NCBI GenBank assembly: GCA_036796255.1
Contig: DAIRDH010000003.1
Span: 1-64,000, forward strand
Source of the DNA: T3Sed10-241 sp036796255
GTDB lineage: Bacteria; Bacteroidota; Bacteroidia; Flavobacteriales_D; Cryomorphaceae
Length of the DNA stretch: 64,000 nt
Reading direction: 5' to 3'
The notes beneath the pieces are model-generated. The model worked only from the letters and a program-made list of their open reading frames with translations. It did not search any database and was not told the origin of the DNA. Within the stretch, counting starts at the first letter, position 1. Every line of letters begins with the position of its first letter. Positions 42,101 to 50,549 of this stretch are shown piece after piece. Made by a program: the position numbers and the translations under genes.

Positions 42101-43270
42101 TTAATTGTTGAGGCTTTGAAGGGCTTCTTCCAGCGATATTCTCTTGTTTTGCTGATCGAAAGCCACCACGAATGCTCCTTTATAACCTGTTTTGCGAACA
42201 CTCTTTTGAAGCTCCTTTGCTTCCTCATAAGTATGTGCAGTACCCCAAAGGTACTTATACATTCCGTTATCGCTGTGTTCTGATACGCCTTCGAGGCCAT
42301 TGAAGTTTTCCGGGCTGTAATTGACCTGCTTGGATGACGACAATAGCTGGACTTTAAAGTACACTTTTTCGAAAGCAGGAGATGGTTTTGAAATGTTTTC
42401 TGTACTTACTCCGGGCACTGATACAACCTCAGGCTTGGCTTCAGCTTCCTTGGCAGCCTCTATGTTTTCAAGTTGGACTTTGTATTCCTTGAAAGCCCTG
42501 TAAATAGCTGAAGCTAAATAATCTTGCCCTTGTGCACTGATCAGAAAATCTTCTTCTTCTTTATTGGTGAGAAATCCCAGCTCAATAAGCACACTGGGCA
42601 TGGTAGTAAATGATATTACCCAATAAGGAGCCTGTCTTACGCCCCTGTCAGTCCTGCCAACCCGGGTGCGGAATTGATCTTGTACGCTTTTTGCAAACTT
42701 CAGGCTTTGATGGATGTGCGTATTTTGGCGTAAGCTCAGCTCTATAAGGCCTTCCGGCGAATTTGGATCAAAACCATCATAGTTTTTATCCCGGTCTTCC
42801 TCCAGAAGTATGGCCGAATTTTCCCTTTGTGCTGCCTTCAGGTTTGCTTCTGTTTTAGCCGGCCCCATCACATACGACCCGGCACCCAAAGCCGATTCCT
42901 TGGTAAAGGCATCACAGTGTATGGATATGAACAGGTCGGCGCTTTTGGTATTCGCAAATTTGGTGCGCTCGTGCAAAGGCACAAAACTGTCGTCAGCGCG
43001 GGTGTAAAGTACTTCCACATCGGGGAAGGCTTCATTGATGTATGCGCCCACTTTCTTGGCGACATTCAATGCCACTGTTTTCTCTGTAATCTTATACCGG
43101 CCAGTGCCAAGGTTGCCAGGGTCTTTACCTCCATGACCTGCATCGATGACTATTTTAGTGATCGCCTTCGATTTCACACTCTTTGGCATGGTAGCTGCTA
43201 TGCAGAGCACCGCAACAACAATTATACAGAAGGCAGATACCCACCAGTAAATTCCTTTATTTTGAATCAT
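42101..43270 (-). CDS. N-acetylmuramoyl-L-alanine amidase
   Basis: This 389-residue periplasmic zinc amidase cuts the bond between muramic acid and the stem peptide of peptidoglycan. After an N-terminal membrane anchor or signal (WWVSAFCIIVVAVLCIAATM), the Amidase_3 domain shows VIDAGHGGKDPGNLG, IT-E-K-x-V-A-L-N-V-A-K-K-V, LFISIHCDAF and VLIELGFLTNKEEEDFL, with the zinc and catalytic residues. The C-terminal portion (FKVQLLSSSKQV, GAFVVAFDQ) resembles a SPOR-like domain that binds denuded glycan. It heads the amidase-mlaD-FeS strand run. Confidence 0.92.
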   Translation of the reverse strand: MIQNKGIYWWVSAFCIIVVAVLCIAATMPKSVKSKAITKIVIDAGHGGKDPGNLGTGRYKITEKTVALNVAKKVGAYINEAFPDVEVLYTRADDSFVPLHERTKFANTKSADLFISIHCDAFTKESALGAGSYVMGPAKTEANLKAAQRENSAILLEEDRDKNYDGFDPNSPEGLIELSLRQNTHIHQSLKFAKSVQDQFRTRVGRTDRGVRQAPYWVISFTTMPSVLIELGFLTNKEEEDFLISAQGQDYLASAIYRAFKEYKVQLENIEAAKEAEAKPEVVSVPGVSTENISKPSPAFEKVYFKVQLLSSSKQVNYSPENFNGLEGVSEHSDNGMYKYLWGTAHTYEEAKELQKSVRKTGYKGAFVVAFDQQNKRISLEEALQSLNN

Positions 43271-43293
43271 CGCGCGCTAATTCTTTAGTTTTG
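43262..43293 (+). promoter_or_regulatory. Candidate promoter of lptD
   Basis: TTG (43262-43264), a 21-base spacer and TAGTTTTG (43286-43293) resemble the Bacteroidota consensus with a slightly long spacer. It overlaps the first in-frame TTG (43291), so translation should begin downstream. Confidence 0.45.
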
Positions 43294-43350
43294 CACGTTT
43301 GTAACATTGTAGCAATCATTAAAAGTACGCAAGTCACAGCCAGCGCCTGT

Positions 43351-46032
43351 GTGGTAAAGTTAGTATTTATCCTTGTGTGCCTGTTCATAATTGGACTGTC
43401 TGAAGGCATCGCACAGGTGGATACTTTATTGGCGCCTATTGATGGTGGCATCATGCTATTGAGCGATAGTTTAGTCATGGATGACGAGGGTGTTGCGGTA
43501 GTTGATTCCACTGATATTGCCAAAAATGATACCACAGTTGTAGATCAGGCAAACCAAGAAGAGGGAGCACTCAATGAAATCATTCATTACAGTGCGCGTG
43601 ATTCAATCGACAATGACTTAATAAGCCGTAAAGTCTATTTATACGGCAGTGCAGAAGTCAATTTTGGAACCATCACTTTAAAGGCTGAGCGCATTGAGTA
43701 TGATTTTGAGAATTATCAGGTTCACGCCGAAGGTATTCAGGACTCGGTAGGAGCGTGGATAGGTACCCCTGAATTTGTAGACAATGGCGAAGAATATGAC
43801 GCCTTTACAATGGACTACAACTTCAAAAGTAAGAAAGCCAGTATTAAAAAAGTAGAAACCGCCGTAATTGAGGGAACCCTTACTGGGCGCGATGTGAAAA
43901 TCATTGATGGTGGGCAGGTGATCTATATAGCCAAGGGCGAGTACTGCCCGTGCGAAGATCCAAACGCAAAAACCCGTTTCAAAATAAGTAAACTCAAGGT
44001 AATCAAGGATGATAAAATTGTGACTGGCCCTGGCTATTTGGCATTTTATGGCGTACCCACACCTTTGGCATTCCCTTTCGGATTTTTTCCAAATACGGAG
44101 AAAAAGCAGGCCGGACTAATAATTCCAAGTTATGGAAACGCCCAGCGTCAGGGTTATTTCCTCAACGACCTTGGATTCTATTTGCCCTTAGGCGACAACA
44201 TAGATACCAAAATCCTTACAGACCTTTATTCCCGTGGTAGCTGGGGCGTGCAGAATTACACCCGCTACAAAAAGCGTTACAAATACGATGGTAATTTTAA
44301 TGTTCAATACAACAACAATGTGCTGGGCGAACGCGAATTGGGAACATTTTCGGAAACGAAACTTTTCTTTATCACATGGAGACATACACAGGACCCCAAA
44401 GCCAAACCTATGTCGAGCTTTTCTGCTGATGTAAATGCCGGTAGTTCATCTACCTTTCAAAACAACCTCAATGCCTCACAAAATGATTTCTTAACCAATA
44501 CCTTCCGATCTAACATTCGTTACCAGCAAAACTTTTATGACTCTCCATGGACCCTTGCTGCAAATATGGGCCACGATCAAAACTCACGCAGCGGAGTCTT
44601 CAACTTTATACTTCCCGATATAGCGATCAACCGCGCCAGAACTTTTCCGCTCAAGGGTTTATTTAATACAGGAGCCAAGCAGCGATGGTATGAAAAGTTT
44701 GGACTTACTTACTCTTCTTCAATCAGAAACACGCTTACTGTTAATGAAGTCGATTTGAGAATGAACAATATAGACTTCCTTCTCGGTGAGTTTCGAAATG
44801 GTATGCAACACCGTGCTGCGATTACCAATTCCTTGAAGGCCGGCCCAGTTACCATTAACCCATCTTTCAATTATACGGAGCGGTGGTATACCGAAACTTC
44901 AACGAGGGTGAGAAATCCAGAAACCGGACTTTTCGAGCAGGAAACCAATCCGGGATTTGCGCGAAATGGAGATTGGAACCTCAGTGCAGCCCTCACCACC
45001 AAACTGTACGGAATGTATTCATTTAAAAGCAACTGGCTTAATGCAATTCGACACACCATTACACCGTCACTTTCATTTACTTACCGTCCTGATTTTGACA
45101 CCCGCGTATGGGGCTTTTATGGCAATGAAGGGCGACTGGAGAGCTATTCACCTTTTGAAGGTGCCATTTTCGGGCAGTCGCCCGCCGGAGAACAAGGATT
45201 GATAACCTTCTCATTGATCAACAATGTGGAAGCCAAGGTAGCGAGCAAGCGCGACAGCACAAGCAAGTACACCAAAATACCACTTTTGGAAAACCTTACG
45301 GTAAATACGAGCTACAATATAGCTGCTGACTCGCTTAACTTGTCGATCATTTCACTTTCGGGCCGAACTAAAATCACGAAATATGCCAATATCGTATTTC
45401 GCGGCGCATTTGATCCCTACGCAAGGGTGGCGGTTGAGAACAATGGACGAAATGAAGTAGTGGCTGTGGATAGATTCCTACTGGCTCAGGGAGAAGGGCT
45501 GGCCAGTTTTGAAGCAGGAAATATCGCCATCAATGCCAATCAACTGGGGAGCTCAATGTTTGAACGACGGGGAAAAGAAGAATCTGTAGTTGAAGAAGAA
45601 GGTGATGAAAATGAGGTGATTGAAAGCTCACTGTCTAAATTCGTGAGCGGATTTAAAGTGCCTTGGACATTGAATTTTGGATATTCCCTTGATGCGCGTC
45701 GGGGACGTGAACCCATTGTGCTGGCTGAGGGTTTGGGCATTCGCGACTCCATCAATATTGTTCAGAGTATACAGATGACGGGGAGCTTTGACTTTTTCAA
45801 GAGGGTGAAGGTAAACTTCAATACCGGCTACGACTTTGTGCGAAATGAACTCACACCAACCACTTTTGTGGTTACTGTTGACCTGAATTGCTGGGAGCTC
45901 AATGCCCGTGTGGTGCCGTTTGGCTTCAGGCGTAGTTACAACATATCGCTGAATATCAAATCGTCCATGCTCCAGGACCTAAAGTTGGAGCGAAACCGTA
46001 ACTTAGGCACAAATCAAAATTTCTTCAACTAA
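43351..46032 (+). CDS. lptD: Outer-membrane LPS-assembly protein LptD
   Basis: LptD is the outer-membrane barrel that inserts LPS. The product (893 residues from the GTG at 43351) has a signal peptide (VKLVFILVCLFIIGLSEGIAQ). A beta-jelly-roll OstA-type domain follows, with KVYLYGSAEVNFGTITLKAERIEYDFENYQVHAEGI and SIKKVETAVIEGTLTG, then a large barrel with many aromatic-rich strands. The frame extends to a TTG at 43291, but that overlaps the promoter and no ATG precedes the signal peptide; the GTG is my choice. Its stop shares one base with the ATG of the FMN reductase gene. Confidence 0.87.
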   Translation: MVKLVFILVCLFIIGLSEGIAQVDTLLAPIDGGIMLLSDSLVMDDEGVAVVDSTDIAKNDTTVVDQANQEEGALNEIIHYSARDSIDNDLISRKVYLYGSAEVNFGTITLKAERIEYDFENYQVHAEGIQDSVGAWIGTPEFVDNGEEYDAFTMDYNFKSKKASIKKVETAVIEGTLTGRDVKIIDGGQVIYIAKGEYCPCEDPNAKTRFKISKLKVIKDDKIVTGPGYLAFYGVPTPLAFPFGFFPNTEKKQAGLIIPSYGNAQRQGYFLNDLGFYLPLGDNIDTKILTDLYSRGSWGVQNYTRYKKRYKYDGNFNVQYNNNVLGERELGTFSETKLFFITWRHTQDPKAKPMSSFSADVNAGSSSTFQNNLNASQNDFLTNTFRSNIRYQQNFYDSPWTLAANMGHDQNSRSGVFNFILPDIAINRARTFPLKGLFNTGAKQRWYEKFGLTYSSSIRNTLTVNEVDLRMNNIDFLLGEFRNGMQHRAAITNSLKAGPVTINPSFNYTERWYTETSTRVRNPETGLFEQETNPGFARNGDWNLSAALTTKLYGMYSFKSNWLNAIRHTITPSLSFTYRPDFDTRVWGFYGNEGRLESYSPFEGAIFGQSPAGEQGLITFSLINNVEAKVASKRDSTSKYTKIPLLENLTVNTSYNIAADSLNLSIISLSGRTKITKYANIVFRGAFDPYARVAVENNGRNEVVAVDRFLLAQGEGLASFEAGNIAINANQLGSSMFERRGKEESVVEEEGDENEVIESSLSKFVSGFKVPWTLNFGYSLDARRGREPIVLAEGLGIRDSINIVQSIQMTGSFDFFKRVKVNFNTGYDFVRNELTPTTFVVTVDLNCWELNARVVPFGFRRSYNISLNIKSSMLQDLKLERNRNLGTNQNFFN

Positions 46033-46616
46033 TGGATTATTCCGATTTAAAAGTGGCGGTTATCTACGGTTCATACCGCGAAAAGCGTCTTGGTATTCGC
46101 GCAGCAAATTTTGCGCATGCCCATTTGCGGAAGCGATGTGAATCAACTTTGATTGATGCAAAGGAATGGAACCTTCCCATTCTGGATAAGATGCACAAAG
46201 AGTACCTAAGCGGCACAGCTCCTGAAGCCATGCAAAAGTTGTCGGAGATACTTGCTGGCAGTGATGCTTTCGTCTTTGTGACAGGTGAATACAACCACAG
46301 CATTCCACCAGGATTGAAGAATTTGATAGACCATTTCCAGAAGGAATACTTTTTTAAGCCCGCCGGCATACTGAGTTATTCGGCTGGTAGCTTTGGCGGA
46401 GTGCGGGTGGCTGTGCACATGCGGGCGGTACTAGGCGAGCTTGGTATGGCCAGCATATCTGCCATGATGCCTATTCCCACTATAAAGCAAAGCATTGATG
46501 AGGAGGGGAGTGCCCAAGAAGAAAAAACCAATGGGCGCTTTTCGAAATTTGCTGATGAGCTGCTCTGGTATGCCAAAGCCCTGAAACGGGCCAGGATTGA
46601 AGGTACACCTTTCTAA
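46032..46616 (+). CDS. NADPH-dependent FMN reductase family protein
   Basis: This 194-residue flavodoxin-like oxidoreductase has VAVIYGSYREKRLGIRAANF for FMN phosphate binding, FVFVTGEYNHSIPPGLKNLIDHF, and a GSFGGVRVAVHMRAVLGELG block. Members reduce FMN, quinones, azo dyes or chromate with NAD(P)H. The physiological substrate is not predictable. It is translationally coupled to lptD by a one-base stop/start overlap (TAATG), an odd pairing that may simply reflect tight packing. It converges with the OstA-like gene. Confidence 0.9.
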   Translation: MDYSDLKVAVIYGSYREKRLGIRAANFAHAHLRKRCESTLIDAKEWNLPILDKMHKEYLSGTAPEAMQKLSEILAGSDAFVFVTGEYNHSIPPGLKNLIDHFQKEYFFKPAGILSYSAGSFGGVRVAVHMRAVLGELGMASISAMMPIPTIKQSIDEEGSAQEEKTNGRFSKFADELLWYAKALKRARIEGTPF

Positions 46617-46630
46617 AGACGCCTATAAAC

Positions 46631-48295
46631 TTACTCTACCTCTGTTCTGGTAAAAGCCACCTTTCGGAAAATGTCCATGCGGTCTTTGGGTCGTCGTTCA
46701 TCTTGCCAGGTGAATCCATCGAGTATCGCCTCATCCCTGTCAAACAAGTGAATAGGGATAAATTTGCCATCTGGATTCACTAAAAACCGGATGCGCTGCA
46801 CCTTGCGGTCTTCAAGGAAGATGGCAATATTGCTGCACACCGCCTTGTTTACTCCAATGACTTTTTGCACAAGGATATACGCATCGATGGCCGTGGTGTC
46901 CCTCGATAGGGAATCAATCGAGTCGGCTTGCTGGCTATCAGCATTGGTACTGCCCGTGGTGTCGGGCTTGTTTTTCACCCTGCTTTCTTCCATGGCGTAG
47001 TAAAGTGATTGGCCATTGCCGGCAATAAACACTTTATACAATTCATTTTTCTCAAAGTAACCGGTAAGCCGTCGGCCCTTGATTTGATTGTAGTTGGCAG
47101 TATCCACCTGATCTACCAGCATGGCATTGTTGTAAACCAAAAGTCGCTCCAGGCCCTCACTGCTGTTGATTACCTCCATGGTGTCGCCCGTTATCTGCAA
47201 TGCGTCTGACCACAGTACGGGTGAGTAATACATGTAGATCGTGCTGTCATTTTTCGCAAAGTACATGGAGTCGGCAGTACCTTGCATATCCTTTCGGAAA
47301 AAACGCGCCCCGCGGTAAGCAAAAAGTTTGTTGCCAAGCACAGGATCATCAATGGCGAGCAAAGTGTCAGCGTGCAAAAACAAAGAATCCTTCTGGTCGT
47401 ATTGAATAAGCTCAGCATCCACAGTTACAAGGCTGGTGTTCTTCGTTTGGTCGTAAAGCCCTATTTGACCTTTGATGATATACTGGTCGGTGGAGTCGAT
47501 GATGCGTACATTTTGATAAGCCCTGCCCAGGCCTTCCGTTCGCGAGTACCAAAGGCTGTCGCCCATAAGCACTTGCTTCTTGTTGTCGAGGTAGGCGTTT
47601 TCGTTAAATTGGGCAATGTCATTGCGGGTGTCGTACCAGCCATTCTCGCAATAGATCGTATTTTCATCTGAATAGATGAATGTAGGGCCTTCAAAATAAG
47701 CCACTTCCGTGAAATTATTGTAGTCCAGGCTGTCGGTTACAACCCTGTATTTGGGATTGATCAACACCACGCTGTCACGAAAGTAGAACATCTCGATGTT
47801 TGCCCTGTAGATGCCATTGATTGAGGTGAGTTCATTTTGATTGACATTGGAATACATGCGCCCACCTTCGTAAAATATGGCCGTATTGGTCAAGCGGTTG
47901 TAATCCAAAATATCGGTAGTCAGGGTCATTTCCTTATCAATGAGTCTCACATTGTCACGCACTTTCACGAGGCGCGTATCGCCGTTGTAGTTGAGCTCTT
48001 CACTGAAAAGTTTAAGTGTATCGCCTTGATTGATACGCACATTCCCAAAGGCGTCAAGGCTATTGGTCGTATTGTACAGATAAGCACTGTCGCAATACAT
48101 CAGGGCCCCCTGATGCCTGAAGCTTACATCGCCAATTAGCCGCTGCGCATCAATGCCCATGCGTTTGTCAAACTTAAGGTCCTTTGCCCCAAGCAATTCA
48201 ATTTTATTCCGTTTTTGTTCTTGAGCGTTTGCCTGAGTCAGGTGTGTCAACACCGCGAATGCAATCAGAATAGATTTCAATACACTCCTTTTCAT
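46631..48295 (-). CDS. Large OstA/LptA-like LPS-transport protein
   Basis: The 554-residue exported protein starts MKRSVLKSILIAFAVLTHLTQANAQ; the ATG at 48295 was chosen because the signal peptide begins there. The body is a repetitive beta-jelly roll of OstA_N type, with RLIGDVSFRHQGALMYCDSAYLYNTTNSLDAFGNVRINQGDTL followed by several repeats of Y-x-x-x-T-D-x-L-x-Y-N and D-x-x-Y. It is about three times as long as proteobacterial LptA, giving a much longer bridge if it spans the periplasm. It lies on the opposite strand from lptD with one gene between them. Confidence 0.85.
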   Translation of the reverse strand: MKRSVLKSILIAFAVLTHLTQANAQEQKRNKIELLGAKDLKFDKRMGIDAQRLIGDVSFRHQGALMYCDSAYLYNTTNSLDAFGNVRINQGDTLKLFSEELNYNGDTRLVKVRDNVRLIDKEMTLTTDILDYNRLTNTAIFYEGGRMYSNVNQNELTSINGIYRANIEMFYFRDSVVLINPKYRVVTDSLDYNNFTEVAYFEGPTFIYSDENTIYCENGWYDTRNDIAQFNENAYLDNKKQVLMGDSLWYSRTEGLGRAYQNVRIIDSTDQYIIKGQIGLYDQTKNTSLVTVDAELIQYDQKDSLFLHADTLLAIDDPVLGNKLFAYRGARFFRKDMQGTADSMYFAKNDSTIYMYYSPVLWSDALQITGDTMEVINSSEGLERLLVYNNAMLVDQVDTANYNQIKGRRLTGYFEKNELYKVFIAGNGQSLYYAMEESRVKNKPDTTGSTNADSQQADSIDSLSRDTTAIDAYILVQKVIGVNKAVCSNIAIFLEDRKVQRIRFLVNPDGKFIPIHLFDRDEAILDGFTWQDERRPKDRMDIFRKVAFTRTEVE

Positions 48296-48326
48296 AGCAA
48301 GCACATTGGCAATAACAATGCCATGA

Positions 48327-49613
48327 CTAAGCCAATTGGACAGCGCGTACAATAGTTTGTTTTCGATCCGGACCTACGGATACCACCGTGATGGGCGTAT
48401 CAAGGGCCTCTTCAAGAAATGAGATGTAATCACTCAGGGCTTCGGGAAAATTCGCCTCGTCATCAAGGCCCGTCAAATCGGTCTTCCAACCCGGCAAGGT
48501 TTTGTAAATCGGTGTGAGTTTGTCAATTTCCGCATCGTAGGGCAAGTAGTCTATCTCAGCACCTTTCCAAGAGTACGCTACGCAGACTTTGATTTCATCA
48601 AAAATAGAGAGCACATCTGCCTTCGTCATATTGAGTTGGGTAACGCCATTGATCATTATGGCGTACTTCAGCGCGGGCAGGTCGAGCCATCCGCAACGGC
48701 GCGGACGGCCTGTCGTCGCGCCAAATTCAGCGCCTTCTTTGCGCAGGCGCTCACCGGTATCATTCAGCAACTCTGTTGGGAAAGGTCCACTGCCTACCCG
48801 CGTGCAATAGGCTTTGAAAATACCGATTACCTCACCAATATTGCCGGGAGCAATGCCCAATCCTGTACAGGCTCCGGCTGCAATGGTGTTTGATGAAGTT
48901 ACAAAAGGATAGCTTCCAAAATCAATGTCAAGAAGGCTTCCTTGTGCACCTTCGGCAAGTATATGCTTGCCTCTGCGTAGCTGCCTGTTGAGGTGATGCT
49001 CTGAATCAATTACTGTGAGTTCGCGAAGGCGCTCCACACTTTTCATCCAGGCTGTTTCTCGCTCGGTAATATCGAATTCAAAACCGTACTGCTCCAGAAT
49101 CTTGAAATGCTTTGCCTTCAAGTTTTCATACCGCTCTTGAAAATCATCCGCAAAGAGGTCACCAACGCGCAATCCATTGCGGCCAGTCTTGTCCATGTAG
49201 GTGGGGCCTATTCCCTTCAGGGTACTGCCAATTTTTTTCTTGCCTTTCTCAGCTTCAGAGGCTGAGTCTAGCACGCTATGGGTAGGAAGTATCAGGTGCG
49301 CCTTTCGCGAAAGCTGTAACTGTACGTTTACATTCACGCCCATTTTTTCAAGCGCTTCTATTTCCTTGGCTAAGATTACCGGGTCAATCACCACGCCGTT
49401 GCCCACCACATTTTCTTTTCCCACGTGAAATATTCCGGAAGGAATGGTATGCAGTACGTGCTTGATTCCGTTAAACTCGAGGGTATGGCCTGCATTTGGC
49501 CCTCCTTGAAAACGGGCAATAATATCATAACGTGGCGTGAGTACATCCACAATTTTTCCTTTTCCCTCATCACCCCACTGGAGTCCGAGAAGTACATCTA
49601 CCTTGTTTTGCAT
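48327..49613 (-). CDS. purA: Adenylosuccinate synthetase
   Basis: PurA couples GTP hydrolysis to the joining of IMP and aspartate, the first committed step to AMP. The 428-residue protein has GLQWGDEGKGKIVDVL at the N-terminus, NAGHT, the switch GSTLKGIGPTYMDKTGRNGLR, EGAQGSLLDIDFGSYPFVTSSN and TTGRPRRCGW. Length is normal. The ATG at 49613 avoids the 20-base overlap with the STAS gene that the in-frame ATG at 49637 would create. It lies 5 bases behind the STAS gene, so the two are likely co-transcribed. Confidence 0.97.
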   Translation of the reverse strand: MQNKVDVLLGLQWGDEGKGKIVDVLTPRYDIIARFQGGPNAGHTLEFNGIKHVLHTIPSGIFHVGKENVVGNGVVIDPVILAKEIEALEKMGVNVNVQLQLSRKAHLILPTHSVLDSASEAEKGKKKIGSTLKGIGPTYMDKTGRNGLRVGDLFADDFQERYENLKAKHFKILEQYGFEFDITERETAWMKSVERLRELTVIDSEHHLNRQLRRGKHILAEGAQGSLLDIDFGSYPFVTSSNTIAAGACTGLGIAPGNIGEVIGIFKAYCTRVGSGPFPTELLNDTGERLRKEGAEFGATTGRPRRCGWLDLPALKYAIMINGVTQLNMTKADVLSIFDEIKVCVAYSWKGAEIDYLPYDAEIDKLTPIYKTLPGWKTDLTGLDDEANFPEALSDYISFLEEALDTPITVVSVGPDRKQTIVRAVQLA

Positions 49614-49617
49614 GAGG

Positions 49618-49974
49618 CTATTGGGCAGTTTGGTCAAAAAATGAAAAAGCTTCGGCTCTCGTATCTTTCATGGTGAAAACGCTGTTGAGTTTTGTAACAG
49701 CAAACAGTGCCATGATGCGCGGTTTAGCGCCAGAAATGACCGCTTCACCACCGTTATTGCGGGCCTTGTTCATTAAGTTTATGAGAATATTCAACCCGGT
49801 CGAATTCATGTACTCCAATTCGGAGAGGTCAATTACAAATTTGTGCGTGCCTTCAGCGAGCTCTTCCTCTATTTCTACACTTATTTCGACGGCCTCGGCT
49901 TTGTCAACAAGCTTGCCTTCCATAGAAAGAATGGCGAGGTCAGCGTCTTTAATAAATTGGTATGAAAATGCCAT
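49618..49974 (-). CDS. STAS-domain anti-anti-sigma-factor-like protein
   Basis: The 118-residue protein has the STAS fold: DADLAILSMEGKLVDKAEA, FVIDLSELEYMNSTGLNILINLMNKA and GAKPRIMALFAVTKL. Ser58 in MNSTGL is at the position phosphorylated in SpoIIAA-type partner switches. No anti-sigma kinase or PP2C phosphatase is adjacent, but a SiaB/SiaC pair of related logic lies 8 kb away. It precedes purA by 5 bases and follows fur with 30 bases between them. Confidence 0.88.
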   Translation of the reverse strand: MAFSYQFIKDADLAILSMEGKLVDKAEAVEISVEIEEELAEGTHKFVIDLSELEYMNSTGLNILINLMNKARNNGGEAVISGAKPRIMALFAVTKLNSVFTMKDTRAEAFSFFDQTAQ

Positions 49975-50004
49975 GGTGGAGTGGTGTGATTGGAAATGTT
50001 GATT

Positions 50005-50490
50005 TTATGTATTGGATTCAGTTGGTGTGACTGGCGAATTGCTGCCCTTATCCCCATTGCGAACAGCGTAAAAGTACAAGCTATGGTGCATAACTTTCAC
50101 ATCAAAGATTTCCTCAATGGTCTTTTTAATGGTTTCGATGCGTGGATCACAAAATTCGAGGACCTCACCAGTATCCGTGCAAATCACGTGGTCGTGCTGT
50201 TTAAACTCATGCGATTTCTCAAATTGCGCAAGGTTCTTGCCAAATTGGTGCTTGCGCACAAGATTGCACGCAAGTAGCAGGTCGATGGTATTGTAAAGTG
50301 TAGCGCGACTCACTCTGTAGTTCTTGTTCTTCATCTGTATGTAGAGTGACTCTACATCAAAGTGACCCTCGTAGGCATAAATCTCATGAAGGATAGCGAA
50401 GCGCTCCGGCGTTTTGCGGTGCCCGTTTTGCTCAAGGTATGCCGAGAAAATTTGCTTGACTTTATTTTGGGTCTCGAAGTTGATTATCAT
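50005..50490 (-). CDS. Fur-family transcriptional regulator
   Basis: The 161-residue protein has the winged-helix N-terminus (NGHRKTPERFAILHEIYAYEGHFDVESLY, VSRATLYNTIDLLLACNLV) and the metal-sensing C-terminal part (HDHVICTDTGEVLEFCDPRIE, HHSLYFYAV). The C-x-x-C pairs of classical zinc-structured Fur are reduced to two separated cysteines, as in other Flavobacteria members I know of. It could sense iron, zinc or peroxide. The start at 50490 is favoured by a -7 box just upstream. It is a plausible regulator of the palindrome at 33229-33241. Confidence 0.92.
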   Translation of the reverse strand: MIINFETQNKVKQIFSAYLEQNGHRKTPERFAILHEIYAYEGHFDVESLYIQMKNKNYRVSRATLYNTIDLLLACNLVRKHQFGKNLAQFEKSHEFKQHDHVICTDTGEVLEFCDPRIETIKKTIEEIFDVKVMHHSLYFYAVRNGDKGSNSPVTPTESNT

Positions 50491-50505
50491 TACAAAACTA
50501 AAGGA

Positions 50506-50513
50506 CAAAATTA
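50506..50513 (-). promoter_or_regulatory. Candidate -7 box for the Fur-family gene
   Basis: The minus strand reads TAATTTTG, matching TAnnTTTG, 15 bases before the ATG at 50490. It overlaps the alternative ATG at 50508, arguing for the shorter protein. Confidence 0.4.
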
Positions 50514-50549
50514 AATAAATCGAGGGATTATGATGCTTAAAGGCAATAT

